A stretch of DNA of 64,000 nt from Amycolatopsis alba DSM 44262 (GTDB lineage Bacteria; Actinomycetota; Actinomycetes; Mycobacteriales; Pseudonocardiaceae), in contig NZ_KB913032.1 in NCBI RefSeq assembly GCF_000384215.1, forward strand, positions 831,021 to 895,020, given 5' to 3'. Within the stretch, counting starts at the first letter, position 1. Each line of letters opens with the position of its first letter. Under the pieces are notes generated by a model. The model had not been told where the DNA came from and searched no databases. It was given only the letters and a program-made list of their open reading frames with translations. Shown one piece after another: positions 1 to 7,411 of this stretch. Both the position numbers and the translations under genes were made by a program.

Positions 1-129
1 GGGGCCTTCATGTACTTCAAGCGGGCGAGGGTGGCGGTCGGGTTGGTCGTGAGTGGTCAGTGTCGTTCTATTGGGCCGACAGGCAAGGGTGTCGTACTCG
101 GTCGCTCGCATGTCTGGCGGGATTCGGGT

Positions 130-182
130 GTCGCGAAAGCCACTTTCAGGACGTCTGATGTCCTGAAAGTGGCTTTCGCGAC
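130..182. terminator. Perfect 23-bp-arm hairpin after the AmCP operon
   Basis: Two perfectly complementary 23-base arms (130-152 and 160-182) surround a 7-base loop. The arms start GTCGCGAAAGCCACTTTC. The element lies 38 bases beyond the stop of the last gene of the leftward operon, so a terminator role is likely, although there is no T-tract. A shorter relative with the same core is at 59704-59720. Confidence 0.7.
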
Positions 183-220
183 GTGGGGGTCCTCTCGGAG
201 CGCCGCCGTCACCCACCTGC

Positions 221-1180
221 TCACCCAAGCAGCCGCCACACCTGCTCCGTGACAGCAGCGCTGGAAATCCCGTTACGGGCCAGCAGATGCCGGTGCCCGC
301 CGGTACCCACCGCGAACCGGTCCGCCACCGCCACCCGCCGGACCGGGCAGGCCACCCCGAGTTCCGCCACGACCTCGGCGACGGCGGACCCGAGACCACC
401 GGCCGCCCAGTGTTCCTCGACGGTGACGATCCCGCGCGTCCGCGTCGCGGCCTCGACGATCGCCTCGTGGTCGAGCGGCTTGACCGTGTGCATGTTGAGC
501 ACGGCCACGTCGATTCCGTCGCCTGCCAGGTCTTCGGCGGTCTCGACGGCGGCGAGCACGGGGTGTGGTCCGGTGGCGATCACCGTCACGTCGGCACCCT
601 GCCGCAACCGCTGCGCGACACCGATCCGCACCGGTTCCGCGGACGGCGGAAGATCCGGCGTCGCACCACGGCCGAGCCGTAGGTACACCGGTCCAGGCAG
701 ATCGGCGCCCGCTCGCAGCAGGCTCTCGGTCGAGGGGCCGTCCGCCGGTACCAGCACCGTCATGTTCGGCAGCAGCCGCATGATCGCGAGATCTTCCAGC
801 GAATGGTGCGTGGAGCCGAGGTGGCCGGCGGACAGCCCGCCGTGGGTGGCGGCGATCCGCACCGGCAGGTTGTTCCACGCGATGTCGAGTTTCACCGCTT
901 CCAGCGCACGGGTGGCGGCGAACGTCGACATGGTGTTGACGAACGGGATCCGGCCGGACCGGGCGAGACCGGCGGCCACGCCCATCAGGTTCTGCTCCGC
1001 GATACCGAGGTTGAGATACCGCTCCGAAGCCGCGCCCCAGTCGGTGGAGGAGAACAGCCCGGTGTCGCTGTCCAGGCACACCTGCCGTTCGTCCTTGCCG
1101 AGCAGTTCGACCAGCACGTCCCGGTAGACCTCGCGTGCCGCACGGGCCTCGTTCCTGGTCAGCGTGTCGTTCCCGGTCAC
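221..1180 (-). CDS. Transketolase C-terminal subunit (split transketolase)
   Basis: A 319-aa protein carrying the pyrimidine-binding and C-terminal domains of transketolase. The motif GIAEQNLMGVAAG carries the glutamate that activates thiamine diphosphate, and a C-terminal transketolase domain follows from about residue 190. It must pair with the N-terminal subunit encoded just upstream. GTG start overlapping the upstream stop by 4 bases (GTGA). In AmCP-dependent pathways such as vazabitide A, a two-subunit transketolase adds a two-carbon ketol unit to carrier-bound glutamate semialdehyde. The place of this gene at the end of a LysW operon makes that role likely here. It is the last gene of the operon and is followed by a strong hairpin. 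Family assignment is firm; the substrate is inferred. Confidence 0.9.
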   Translation of the reverse strand: MTGNDTLTRNEARAAREVYRDVLVELLGKDERQVCLDSDTGLFSSTDWGAASERYLNLGIAEQNLMGVAAGLARSGRIPFVNTMSTFAATRALEAVKLDIAWNNLPVRIAATHGGLSAGHLGSTHHSLEDLAIMRLLPNMTVLVPADGPSTESLLRAGADLPGPVYLRLGRGATPDLPPSAEPVRIGVAQRLRQGADVTVIATGPHPVLAAVETAEDLAGDGIDVAVLNMHTVKPLDHEAIVEAATRTRGIVTVEEHWAAGGLGSAVAEVVAELGVACPVRRVAVADRFAVGTGGHRHLLARNGISSAAVTEQVWRLLG

Positions 1181-1986
1181 GGTCGTTCACCTCGCAGGAC
1201 CGCCGCGCGGGCGCGCTGGTACCCGCGCCCGGTGAGCCGGACGTAGTGGCTGCGCGCCTGGTCTTCGACGTAGGGCAATCCCTTGCCTTTCACCGTGCGG
1301 GCCAGCAGGACGGTCGGACGGCCGGGGGTGTGCGGAACCCGGTCCAGCGCCGCCCGGAGCTGCCCGGTGTCGTGCCCGTCGACCTCGATCACCGTCCACC
1401 CGAAACCCCGCCAACGGTCTGCGAGCGGTTCCAGGGCCACGGTTTCCTCCGTGTCCCCGGTGATCTGCAGCCCGTTGCGGTCCACGATCGCGACCAGCCG
1501 GTCGAGACGCTGGGCACCGGCGGCCATCGCGGCCTCCCATACCGAGCCCTCCTGCAGTTCGCCGTCGCCCAGCACGACGAAGCACCGGCGATCGCTGCCG
1601 TCCAGCCGGGCGGCGAGCGCGAAGCCGACACCGAGCGGCAGTCCGTGCCCGAGCGACCCCGTCGGCATCTCGACGCCGGGCACCGCCGGATTCGGATGAG
1701 CGGTGAACACGCTGTCCGGAGCGCCATAGCTCGCCAGCGACTCCTCGGGGAAGAACCCCCGCCCCGCCAGGACCGCGTACAGACCGATCGCGCCGTGTCC
1801 CTTGCTCAGCAACAGGATGTCCCGGTCCGGCGCCTGTGGCCGGTGCGGGTCGATCCGCAGCACGTGATGGTAGAGCGTCACCAGGATCTCCACCATGGAC
1901 ATCGATCCGCCCAGATGGCCGCCTTCCGGGTTGGCGCACATCCGCACGATCAGTTCCCGTGCCTTACGCGTGTGGTCGTCGGTCAT
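1177..1986 (-). CDS. Transketolase N-terminal subunit (thiamine diphosphate binding)
   Basis: A 269-aa protein matching the N-terminal half of transketolase. The motifs [14 protein letters not shown] and [12 protein letters not shown] are visible, and the diphosphate/Mg site runs from GDGELQEG to DRNGLQ. The usual single-chain enzyme is about 650 aa. Here the two halves are separate overlapping genes (GTGA at 1177-1180), as in archaeal and many secondary-metabolite transketolases. The start ATG at 1986 overlaps the stop of the upstream hydrolase gene (ATGA). An in-frame extension upstream of 1986 exists but lies over the hydrolase gene and is not real. Probably forms the active site with the downstream subunit and acts on a LysW-bound aldehyde. 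Confidence 0.92.
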   Translation of the reverse strand: MTDDHTRKARELIVRMCANPEGGHLGGSMSMVEILVTLYHHVLRIDPHRPQAPDRDILLLSKGHGAIGLYAVLAGRGFFPEESLASYGAPDSVFTAHPNPAVPGVEMPTGSLGHGLPLGVGFALAARLDGSDRRCFVVLGDGELQEGSVWEAAMAAGAQRLDRLVAIVDRNGLQITGDTEETVALEPLADRWRGFGWTVIEVDGHDTGQLRAALDRVPHTPGRPTVLLARTVKGKGLPYVEDQARSHYVRLTGRGYQRARAAVLRGERP

Positions 1987-3047
1987 CGGCCCTCTCCGGT
2001 GAGACGCTCGCCCAGTTCGGTCAGCGCGCGGGTGAGTACCCGGACACCGAACAGGTACTCGGACAGTTTGATGTGTTCCCGGCCGGAATGGTCCAGGCTG
2101 CTGTCGCCCGGTCCGTAGGTCGCCATCGGCATCGACCACTCCTCCGCCAGCGTGTTCATGTCGGAGGTACCGGTCTTCACCTTCGCCCGCGGCCTGGCGC
2201 CCTCTGCTCGGATGGCGATCGAAAGCGCACTGGCCACCGGATCGGTACGACCGACCCGGCACGCGCGGACGGAGTTGAGGACCCGCAGGGTGCCGGGGTC
2301 TTGCCGCCCGGACAACGCGGCCACCAGGCTGTCGCGGTCGAAACCCGGCGGGATCCGGATGCTGAACTCGGCGGTGGCGGAGGTCAATCCGCCCTCGATC
2401 GACACCAGCGTCGGGCCGGGTTGGTCGAAGCGGGCATGGCCCGCCTCCGGGCCGAGCAGGTCCAGCAGGTCCGCCCACGCCCGCGCGGCCAGCTCCGACG
2501 CCTTGGGCGTGACGTTGCTGGGGTGGGTCGCCTCGCACCGGACCTCGTAGCGAAGGTCGATTTTTCCCTTGTACCCGAGGACGACGGCGTCACAGCCGCT
2601 GGGTTCGCCGATGACCAGCGCGTCCGGTGGTGCGTGCGTGCGGCGGATCCACACCGCGCCGCGGGACATCGTGGTCTCCTCCTCCACCGCGCCCACGACC
2701 ACGATCCGGCCGCGGAACCCGGTGCTGCCGACGGCCGCGCAGATCATCGTGGCGAGTGGCCCCTTGGCGTCGACGGCGCCCCTGCCGTACAGGAGATCAC
2801 CTTCCACCCGCACCGGGATCTCCCCCGGCACGGTGTCCATATGCCCCAGCAACATCACCGTCGGACCGGGGCCGCGGTCGATCTCCCCGACCGCGTTGCC
2901 CGCCTCGTCGACCCGCGCGGTGAAACCGGCTGCGCGCATGGCGTCCACCGTATGCCCGGCCAGCTCTGATTCCGAAAAGGACGGTGAAGGGATCTTCACC
3001 ATTCCTTGGAGCAGTTCGATCGCGGCCGTCTCCGAAAAGGTCGTCAC
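1983..3047 (-). CDS. lysK-like: LysK-type M20 hydrolase releasing the product from the carrier protein
   Basis: A 354-aa zinc peptidase of the M20/ArgE/LysK family. Metal-site motifs are GHMDTVPGE near residue 69, [12 protein letters not shown] near 91, VGAVEEETT near 122 and, near the C-terminus, TGTSDMN and DHSGREHI. LysK hydrolyses the isopeptide bond between the LysW C-terminal glutamate and the amino group of the finished amino acid. The GTG start at 3047 overlaps the kinase stop (GTGA). The next gene overlaps its stop by 4 bases. It sits between the kinase and the transketolase genes, so release probably follows the transketolase step in time but not in gene order. Could in principle be a general acyl-amino-acid hydrolase, but the context makes LysK much more likely. 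Confidence 0.88.
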   Translation of the reverse strand: MTTFSETAAIELLQGMVKIPSPSFSESELAGHTVDAMRAAGFTARVDEAGNAVGEIDRGPGPTVMLLGHMDTVPGEIPVRVEGDLLYGRGAVDAKGPLATMICAAVGSTGFRGRIVVVGAVEEETTMSRGAVWIRRTHAPPDALVIGEPSGCDAVVLGYKGKIDLRYEVRCEATHPSNVTPKASELAARAWADLLDLLGPEAGHARFDQPGPTLVSIEGGLTSATAEFSIRIPPGFDRDSLVAALSGRQDPGTLRVLNSVRACRVGRTDPVASALSIAIRAEGARPRAKVKTGTSDMNTLAEEWSMPMATYGPGDSSLDHSGREHIKLSEYLFGVRVLTRALTELGERLTGEGR

Positions 3048-3865
3048 AGCTCCTCCAGCAGCACTTCGGTGCACGCGCCCGCCAAGGCGTCCCGGACCGG
3101 ATGCGGCCGCCTGCCGTCGGCGATCAGCACGCGGCCCGTACCGGCCAGCAGCGCTTCCCGCGCCGCGATCAGCTTGATCCCCATCCCGCCGGTGACCACC
3201 GGAGGCGGTCCCTGGCGGGGAATCCGGCAGACGGGAAGCGTCGACCGTTCGTCGTCCCGGTCGGCCAGCACCCCGTTCGCCCCGGTGAGCAACAGCAGGG
3301 TGCTCGCCCGCACGGCACCGGCGATGGCCGCGGCGGCCCGGTCCGCGTCCGTGTTGACCGCCCGGCCGTCTTCGGCAACGGCCGGCGGCGAAACCACCGG
3401 CAGCACCCCGGCGGAAAGCAGGGTGGACAGCAGCTCCTCGTTCACGCCGGTGATCCGTCCACTGTGGTCGTCCCTGACCACGACGCGGCGGCCGCCGACG
3501 AGCGCGCGGTGCGCGATTTTTCGCGTGGCCACGAGAAGTCCCGCGTCCAGACCGGTCAACCCCACCGCCTTCACCCCGCAGGCACGGAGTTCGGCCAGCA
3601 ACCGGGGTTTGACCGCGCCCGCGAGCGCCAGCTGCACCACTTCCAGGGTCTCCACGTCGGTGTACCGCGTCGACACCCCGTCCGGGGAAACGAGACGGCG
3701 GGACGGCACCCCGAGCCGGACGGCGAGCCTGTCGATGTCCGCCGAACCGCCGTGGACGAGGATCACCGGCCTGCCGTCCCGGCGTGCCGCGGCGACGTCC
3801 GCGCAGACCGCCGCCGACCGGACAGCGGCGGTCCCGCCGCATTTGACCACAAGTATGTCCCGCAT
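3044..3865 (-). CDS. lysZ-like: LysZ-type amino acid kinase acting on carrier-bound substrate
   Basis: A 273-aa amino-acid-kinase-fold protein, the size of LysZ/ArgB. The N-terminal ATP-site motif is VVKCGGTA and the substrate loop is [18 protein letters not shown] segment follows, and later [12 protein letters not shown] and the GGMGIKL nucleotide motif. LysZ phosphorylates the side-chain carboxylate of glutamate or aminoadipate whose amino group is attached to LysW. It lies 18 bases after the reductase gene. Being in a LysW operon separates it from housekeeping ArgB, which uses N-acetylglutamate. The exact substrate (LysW-glutamate rather than aminoadipate) is inferred from the accompanying transketolase. 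Confidence 0.88.
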   Translation of the reverse strand: MRDILVVKCGGTAAVRSAAVCADVAAARRDGRPVILVHGGSADIDRLAVRLGVPSRRLVSPDGVSTRYTDVETLEVVQLALAGAVKPRLLAELRACGVKAVGLTGLDAGLLVATRKIAHRALVGGRRVVVRDDHSGRITGVNEELLSTLLSAGVLPVVSPPAVAEDGRAVNTDADRAAAAIAGAVRASTLLLLTGANGVLADRDDERSTLPVCRIPRQGPPPVVTGGMGIKLIAAREALLAGTGRVLIADGRRPHPVRDALAGACTEVLLEEL

Positions 3866-3883
3866 TCGCCCACTCAGTCTCGG

Positions 3884-4915
3884 TCAGTTCGGATGCAATC
3901 CGGGGAATTCGAGCCCTGTCCGCTCCGGCCAGCCGAAGCGCGCGTTCAGGCACTGCACCGCTCCGCCCGCGCCTCCCTTGACCAGGTTGTCCAAGGCGCC
4001 GATCAGCACCGCGGTCCCGGTTTCGCCGGACACCGCGAACCCCACGTCGCAGAAGTTGGAGCCGGACAGGATCTTCGGCTCCGGCAAGCGATACAGGCCA
4101 CGCCGCTGGGCGACGATCCGGACGAAGGGCTCGTCCCGGTACGCCGCCCGGAACGCGGACCGGACGTCCTTTTCGGACACTCCGGCGGCCAACGTCGTGT
4201 GGCACAGCACCTGCACGCCGCGGACCGCCTCGACGCCGGTGGCCGTCATCCGCACGGTCCGGCCGGTGGCCTGCGCGATCTCGGCCTCGTGCCGGTGCCG
4301 GGTGGGGGCGAACACCCTGAGCGCGCCGCTGCGTTCGGCGTGAGCACCGGCGGATCCGCTCGACGCCCCCGACCCGCTGGAGCCGGTCCTGGCGTCCACC
4401 CGGACCTCGCCTTCGATCAGGCCCGCCTCGGCGAGGGGCCGGACCGCGAGGATGCCCGCGGTGGCCATGCACCCCGGCACCGAGATCCGGTCGGCGGTGG
4501 CGAGCTCGGCCCGATGCCATTCGGGCAGACCCGGTGTGAAGGAAGGGATCAGCTCCGGCGCGGTGTGCGGGGTTTCGTAGTAGGAGGCGTAGGTTTCCGG
4601 GTCTCTCAAGCGGAAGTCACCGGACAGATCGATGACGGTCCCGGCCAGTTTCAGGAACCCGGCCATCCGCGCCATCGTCTCCCGATGCGGGGTGGCCAGG
4701 AAGAGCACGTCGAGATCGAGACCGGTCAGGTCGCCGTGCCCGACGAAGCACAGATCCGTGTGACCGCGAAGATTGGGATGGGGACCGTCGACCCGGCGTC
4801 CGGTGAAGCGGTCGGACGTGGCCGCCACGACCGTGGCCCGCGGATGGCCGTGCAGCAGGCGAAGCAGCTCGCCGCCGATGTAGCCGGACGCCCCGGCGAC
4901 CGCTACCCGGAGCAT
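3884..4915 (-). CDS. lysY-like: LysY/ArgC-type acyl-phosphate reductase
   Basis: A 343-aa NADPH-dependent semialdehyde dehydrogenase of the ArgC/LysY family. The nucleotide-binding [12 protein letters not shown] lies near the N-terminus. The catalytic cysteine is in [12 protein letters not shown] near residue 149. [18 protein letters not shown] segment corresponds to the substrate-binding loop of LysY proteins. It reduces the LysW-bound acyl phosphate to the aldehyde that a transketolase could accept. Its start overlaps the end of lysX by 13 bases. Full family length, no damage seen. Confidence 0.9.
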   Translation of the reverse strand: MLRVAVAGASGYIGGELLRLLHGHPRATVVAATSDRFTGRRVDGPHPNLRGHTDLCFVGHGDLTGLDLDVLFLATPHRETMARMAGFLKLAGTVIDLSGDFRLRDPETYASYYETPHTAPELIPSFTPGLPEWHRAELATADRISVPGCMATAGILAVRPLAEAGLIEGEVRVDARTGSSGSGASSGSAGAHAERSGALRVFAPTRHRHEAEIAQATGRTVRMTATGVEAVRGVQVLCHTTLAAGVSEKDVRSAFRAAYRDEPFVRIVAQRRGLYRLPEPKILSGSNFCDVGFAVSGETGTAVLIGALDNLVKGGAGGAVQCLNARFGWPERTGLEFPGLHPN

Positions 4916-5757
4916 GACCGCGACTTCTCCAGCAGGTGGCCGACGATCCGGTCGGCGACGGAAACCTTGTCACCGAGGGCTTCCTGCAGTCCGGAGAACT
5001 CGACACCGTGGTTGACCTCCAGGACGTGGACCGCTCCCGTCTCGTCCTCGATGAGGTCGACCCCGGCGATTTCGGCCTCCACGGCCTGCGCCGCCATGAC
5101 CGCGAGCTTGGCGAGCTCCGGGGTCAGCGGGCACAGTTCGCTGACGGCGCCTCTCGCCACATTGGTCCGCCACTGCTCGCTGCGCCGGTAGCTCGCGGCC
5201 ACCGCTTCGCCGCCCACGACGATGGCGCGGATGTCCCGCCCCGGTTTGGCGATCCATTCCTGGACGTAGACGATCCGCGCCTGCGGTGAGGGCAGGGCGG
5301 CGACGTACTCCAACACGGTTTCCGCGGTCCGCCGATCCGGCAACGCGGACACCAGCCGTCCCCACGAACCGTTCAACGGCTTCACCACGGCCGGGTAGCC
5401 GAGGGTTTCCAAAGCCGTCAGCGCGGCTTCGGGGGTCAGCCCGAGCGCGGTGCGCGGCGTCGGGATCCCGGCCTCGGTGAGCGCCGCGGACGTCCGCCAC
5501 TTGTCGCCGCACAGTTCGGTCGCACGGGCCGAGTTGACCACCGTCGCGCCCGCGGCCTCCAGCGCGTGAGCGCCGTAAGTCGCCCGTGCGAGCCCGATCT
5601 CCCGGTTCAGCACCACCGGATGCGGGACGCGGTCGCCGAGCTGATGCCACCACTCACGGCTGTCGACGTGCCGATAGGAAAGCCCTCTGCGGTCGAAGGC
5701 TTCGAAGATTCTTTTCTCGCTGGACCGCACACGGGAAGCGAGTACCGCGAAAGTCAC
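4903..5757 (-). CDS. lysX-like: LysX/ArgX-type ATP-grasp ligase loading the carrier protein
   Basis: A 284-aa RimK/LysX-family ATP-grasp ligase. Nucleotide-site segments are VVKPLNGSWGRLVSAL, VQEWIAKPGRDIRAIVVGG and the C-terminal VLEVNHGVEFSGLQEAL. LysX joins the amino group of glutamate or aminoadipate to the C-terminal glutamate of LysW. GTG start at 5757 overlapping the lysW stop (GTGA), so the ligase is translationally coupled to its protein substrate. Length is typical of the family. Confidence 0.92.
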   Translation of the reverse strand: MTFAVLASRVRSSEKRIFEAFDRRGLSYRHVDSREWWHQLGDRVPHPVVLNREIGLARATYGAHALEAAGATVVNSARATELCGDKWRTSAALTEAGIPTPRTALGLTPEAALTALETLGYPAVVKPLNGSWGRLVSALPDRRTAETVLEYVAALPSPQARIVYVQEWIAKPGRDIRAIVVGGEAVAASYRRSEQWRTNVARGAVSELCPLTPELAKLAVMAAQAVEAEIAGVDLIEDETGAVHVLEVNHGVEFSGLQEALGDKVSVADRIVGHLLEKSRSCSG

Positions 5758-5918
5758 TCTCCCCAGTCCTCTTCGATCTCCGGCGCGAGCGCGGCCCTGA
5801 TCGGATCCAGCGTGATGATTTCCAGTTCAGTGGCGCAATCACCGCATTCGACGATTTCACCGATCACCGGCGTTCCGGCCGGAACCACCGAGCTTTCGCA
5901 TTCCGGGCAGGTGACCAT
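5754..5918 (-). CDS. lysW-like: LysW-type amino-group carrier protein (AmCP)
   Basis: A 54-aa acidic protein, the defining gene of the operon. It starts MVTCPECESSVV, has a second CGDC pair, and ends EIEEDWGE. The two CxxC pairs form the zinc knuckle and the EDWGE tail is the LysW signature, whose terminal glutamate is the attachment point for the substrate amino group. Its globular acidic body is the docking surface for LysX, LysZ, LysY and LysK. It is the first gene of a seven-gene operon whose members nearly all overlap. The 85 bases upstream, to the end of the XRE regulator gene, must hold the promoter unless the regulator transcript reads through. Confidence 0.95.
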   Translation of the reverse strand: MVTCPECESSVVPAGTPVIGEIVECGDCATELEIITLDPIRAALAPEIEEDWGE

Positions 5919-6003
5919 TCCCAGGTCCTTTCCTCGATCGCCACAGAGACGAAATGAACGTAAGGGCCGATCCGGGTTCCGGTAGGCAGAACCAGCGGCA
6001 GTC

Positions 6004-7260
6004 TCACCGGGCCTGTCCGGCCGTCTGCGGGCTTCGGTCCTTCACGTACAGGAGCCGCACCAGTTGCAGTGCCGTGAACCGTTCCGGCAGATGCGCGCCC
6101 GCGGGCCGGACGAGCCCGTGGACCAGGAGCGCGTGCAGCGCGGCGGCTGGATCCGGGACGACGTGGTCGATGTCGGCGACGGTCCAGTGCGGCAGGTCCG
6201 CCACTTCGGCCAGCGCGCGGCGATGGCGTTCGGCCACGACGTCGACGCTCCGTGCCAGGGACCGGAGCAGGTCCTGGCAGCCGCAGCCGACCGGCGGGGA
6301 CAGGAGATAGGAGTCGTGACCCGCGTGGGCCAGCAGCGATTCGGGAGGATGCACCAGGCACCAGCCGGCCGCGTATTCGAGTGCCCTCGGTACCCCGTCG
6401 AGCCAGCGGCACAACCGCGCGACGGCACGCGCGTTGTCCTCCCGGAGCTGGAATCCCGGCCGTGAGCGACGGATATGGGACAGGAACAAGGCCACGGAAG
6501 CGATTTCACCCAATCGAGTGGGATCATGATCCGCCGTGTCGTCCGGTACCGCCATCGCGGTGAGTGGCAGGACACATTCCCCCGGCAGGTATCGCGGAGC
6601 CAGCCCGGTCACCACGACCCGCAGACCGGGACAGCGGCGGAGCAGTTCGCCCACGTCCACCCGGCCGAGGGCCGGATCGTCGTCGCCGTCGATGACCAGC
6701 AGCGCGTCCCGCTCGCCGAACGCCCCGGCGAGATCGTCGGTCAGCCTCGTGGCCGGTTCGTCCGAACCCGTTCTGGCAGCGGGGATCGCGCCGCAGCAGT
6801 CATGGGCCGGGTGTTCGGTCCCGTACCACCCGATCCGCCAGCCCTCGGCCCGCAGCACCTGCGCCGCCTCGAGCACCAGACGGGTCTTGCCGATGCCGCT
6901 GATCCCCACCACGCTCACCCGGCGGTGACCATGCACGGTCACCTGATCGAGCAAGACCCGCAGCTCCGTGTCCCGGCCGATCAACGCCCCGTGCGGCGCG
7001 GGTGGAGCGGGCGGCACGAACAGCGAAAACCGCCGGTCCGCCGGTCTTCCCGCGGCGGCGAGCAGCCGCAGGCGTTCCGGATCGCCCAGCCGCAACGCGT
7101 CGGCCAGCAGCCCGACGCTTTCCCGCCGGGGCCTTCGCACCCGGCCGCTCTCCAGATCCCGGATCGCCCGGACGCTCAACGTGGCGAAATCCGCCAGTTG
7201 CTGCTGGGTCAATCCGGACCTGCCCCGATAGTCCTTCAGAAGTTCCGCGAAAAGAACCAT
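6004..7260 (-). CDS. XRE-type regulator with NB-ARC-like ATPase domain
   Basis: A 418-aa protein with an N-terminal helix-turn-helix (residues about 5-60, with LTQQQLADFATLSVRAIRDL). A P-loop follows (GISGIGKT, residues 119-126), then a Walker B-like DALLVIDGDDD. The C-terminus ends in a winged-helix/ARC-like region with no TPR array. The start at 7260 is preferred because the HTH begins right there; an upstream in-frame extension crosses the divergent promoter. It lies upstream of and in the same direction as lysW with an 85-base gap. It is divergent from the AfsR-type gene. Likely a cluster-situated, ATP-dependent regulator; its ligand is unknown. Confidence 0.82.
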   Translation of the reverse strand: MVLFAELLKDYRGRSGLTQQQLADFATLSVRAIRDLESGRVRRPRRESVGLLADALRLGDPERLRLLAAAGRPADRRFSLFVPPAPPAPHGALIGRDTELRVLLDQVTVHGHRRVSVVGISGIGKTRLVLEAAQVLRAEGWRIGWYGTEHPAHDCCGAIPAARTGSDEPATRLTDDLAGAFGERDALLVIDGDDDPALGRVDVGELLRRCPGLRVVVTGLAPRYLPGECVLPLTAMAVPDDTADHDPTRLGEIASVALFLSHIRRSRPGFQLREDNARAVARLCRWLDGVPRALEYAAGWCLVHPPESLLAHAGHDSYLLSPPVGCGCQDLLRSLARSVDVVAERHRRALAEVADLPHWTVADIDHVVPDPAAALHALLVHGLVRPAGAHLPERFTALQLVRLLYVKDRSPQTAGQAR

Positions 7261-7411
7261 GTGGGGATCTCCCTCTCTCGGTTCCGCTGCGCGCCGCCCC
7301 GGTGTGGTTGGATCAGCTGTCCCAGCTTGCCGAGCCGTGTTCCACGTAGGATCTATTCGGGGTCCACGCCTTCGTTTACCGGGCCCCGAGCGGGAAAGGG
7401 AGCCAGTGGGA

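Noticed and set aside
183..1127. Long rightward open frame over the transketolase gene
   Set aside because: It is the antisense shadow of a clear transketolase gene. The translation is rich in S, R, T and P without any motif.
3048..4520. Extension of the LysK frame upstream to 4520 (an 845-aa protein)
   Set aside because: The extension lies over the kinase and reductase genes and has an arginine-rich shadow composition. The M20 family starts at GTG 3047.
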